Of a DNA stretch of 24,941 nucleotides, positions 24,346-24,941 are shown piece by piece. The position numbers and the translations under genes are program-made. Position 1 is the stretch's first letter; every line of letters begins with the position of its first letter. Location of the stretch: the NCBI GenBank assembly GCA_035760965.1, contig DASTRY010000022.1, forward strand, positions 1-24,941, read 5' to 3'. The notes beneath the pieces are model-generated. The model was not told where the DNA came from and ran no database searches. It saw only the letters and a list, made by a program, of their open reading frames with translations. The DNA is from JADGHX01 sp035760965. Lineage in GTDB: Bacteria > Pseudomonadota > Gammaproteobacteria > Steroidobacterales > Steroidobacteraceae.

Positions 24346-24350
24346 CGGAC

Positions 24351-24941
24351 TCAAGTCTCGGCGGCGGGCTGCGCCGGCGCCTCGACGTACGAGATCGGCG
24401 CCTCTTCGGGCGTTTCGAACACGACCTCTTCCCACGCCGAGCGATCCTTCAGCATCGTCCGCAGCAGCTTGTTGTTGAGCGCGTGGCCTGACTTGTAGCC
24501 GCTGAATTCGCCGATGAGGCTGTGACCGAGAAGGTACAGATCGCCGATCGCATCGAGGATCTTGTGCTTCACGAACTCGTCCTCGTAGCGCAGGCCGTCT
24601 TCGTTCAGCACTCGATAATCGTCGAGCACGATGGCGTTATCGAGGTTGCCGCCGAGCGCGAGATTGCGCGAACGCATCGTCTCGAGGTCGCGCATGAAAC
24701 CGAAGGTGCGCGCGCGGCTGACCTCTTTCAGGAACGAGGTGGTCGAGAAATCCATCGACGCCTTCTGCGCACGGCGCTTGAAGACCGGATGGTTGAACTC
24801 GATCTCGAAGTTGACCTTGAAGCCGTCGAACGGGCGAACCTCCGCCCACTTGTCGCCGTCTTCCACCCGGATCGGTTGCTTCACGCGCACGAACCGCTTG
24901 GGGGCGCGCTGCTCTTCGATGCCGGCGGACTGCATCAAAAA
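24351..24941 (-). CDS. lpxC: UDP-3-O-acyl-N-acetylglucosamine deacetylase LpxC, C-terminal part
   Basis: The last 196 residues of LpxC; the frame runs off the right edge, so the N-terminal domain with the first zinc histidine is outside. LpxC is the zinc amidase of the committed step of lipid A synthesis. Seen here are LDDYRVLNEDGLRYEDEFV, the zinc ligands in VKHKILDAIGDL (equivalent to H238 and D242 of E. coli) and the catalytic histidine in SGHALNN (H265). The C-terminus extends with a Pro/Ala/Glu-rich tail (PEEAPISYVEAPAQPAAET), the region that in E. coli influences proteolysis by FtsH. LpxC marks the cell-envelope/division gene cluster that continues beyond the window. Confidence 0.96.
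   Translation of the reverse strand, partial: FLMQSAGIEEQRAPKRFVRVKQPIRVEDGDKWAEVRPFDGFKVNFEIEFNHPVFKRRAQKASMDFSTTSFLKEVSRARTFGFMRDLETMRSRNLALGGNLDNAIVLDDYRVLNEDGLRYEDEFVKHKILDAIGDLYLLGHSLIGEFSGYKSGHALNNKLLRTMLKDRSAWEEVVFETPEEAPISYVEAPAQPAAET

Noticed and set aside
1..24941. CRISPR arrays, tRNA genes, integrases or insertion sequences that would explain the inserted region
   Set aside because: No regularly spaced repeats, cloverleaf-like sequence, recombinase or transposase motifs were seen anywhere in the window.

Overview
The window looks like a chromosomal segment of a high-GC gammaproteobacterium, perhaps from the Xanthomonadales/Nevskiales/Steroidobacterales side. That placement rests on gene content only. 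Both ends carry the conserved block lpxC ... secA-mutT / yacG-zapD-coaE-pilD-pilC. As in Escherichia coli, the lpxC-secA-mutT side converges on the yacG-zapD-coaE side. Here the junction is split by about 13-14 kb of other genes. No tRNA, rRNA, CRISPR array, insertion sequence or phage gene was recognised.

Left arm (1-2971, + strand): the 3' end of pilC, a strong hairpin terminator, then tightly packed pilD (prepilin peptidase), coaE (dephospho-CoA kinase), zapD (FtsZ-associated protein) and yacG (gyrase inhibitor, zinc protein).

Inserted region (2975-about 16650): first, a divergent pair of S9 serine peptidases, a prolyl oligopeptidase and a dipeptidyl-peptidase IV, each with an export signal; together they could degrade proline-containing peptides outside the cytoplasm. 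Next is a lone SMP-30/gluconolactonase-like gene. Then comes a surface-glycan locus in two converging operons. The + operon is rfbF (CDP-glucose synthesis), a sugar-nucleotide SDR epimerase/dehydratase, two different zinc-finger SAM methyltransferases of the sugar C-methyltransferase type, and a 2OG-Fe(II) oxygenase. The - operon is a GT2 and a GT4 glycosyltransferase. The two operons overlap tail to tail by 92 bp. Each is preceded by a good match to a sigma-54 (-24/-12) promoter. The expected CDP-glucose 4,6-dehydratase is absent.

Right arm (16772-24941, mostly - strand): a small conserved protein of unknown function, mutT, secA, and a membrane-anchored M23 endopeptidase; then, on the + strand, a DUF721/DciA-like gene and an inserted hipB-hipA type toxin-antitoxin pair; finally the 3' part of lpxC on the - strand. 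No SecM-like gene lies upstream of secA.

The most unusual observations are: a second, diverged copy of the last 30-odd codons of the unknown gene directly after its stop codon, with mostly silent changes near the end; the pair of sigma-54-like promoters on the glycan operons; and a hipB promoter so close to the ATG that the mRNA should be almost leaderless, with an inverted repeat between -35 and -10.
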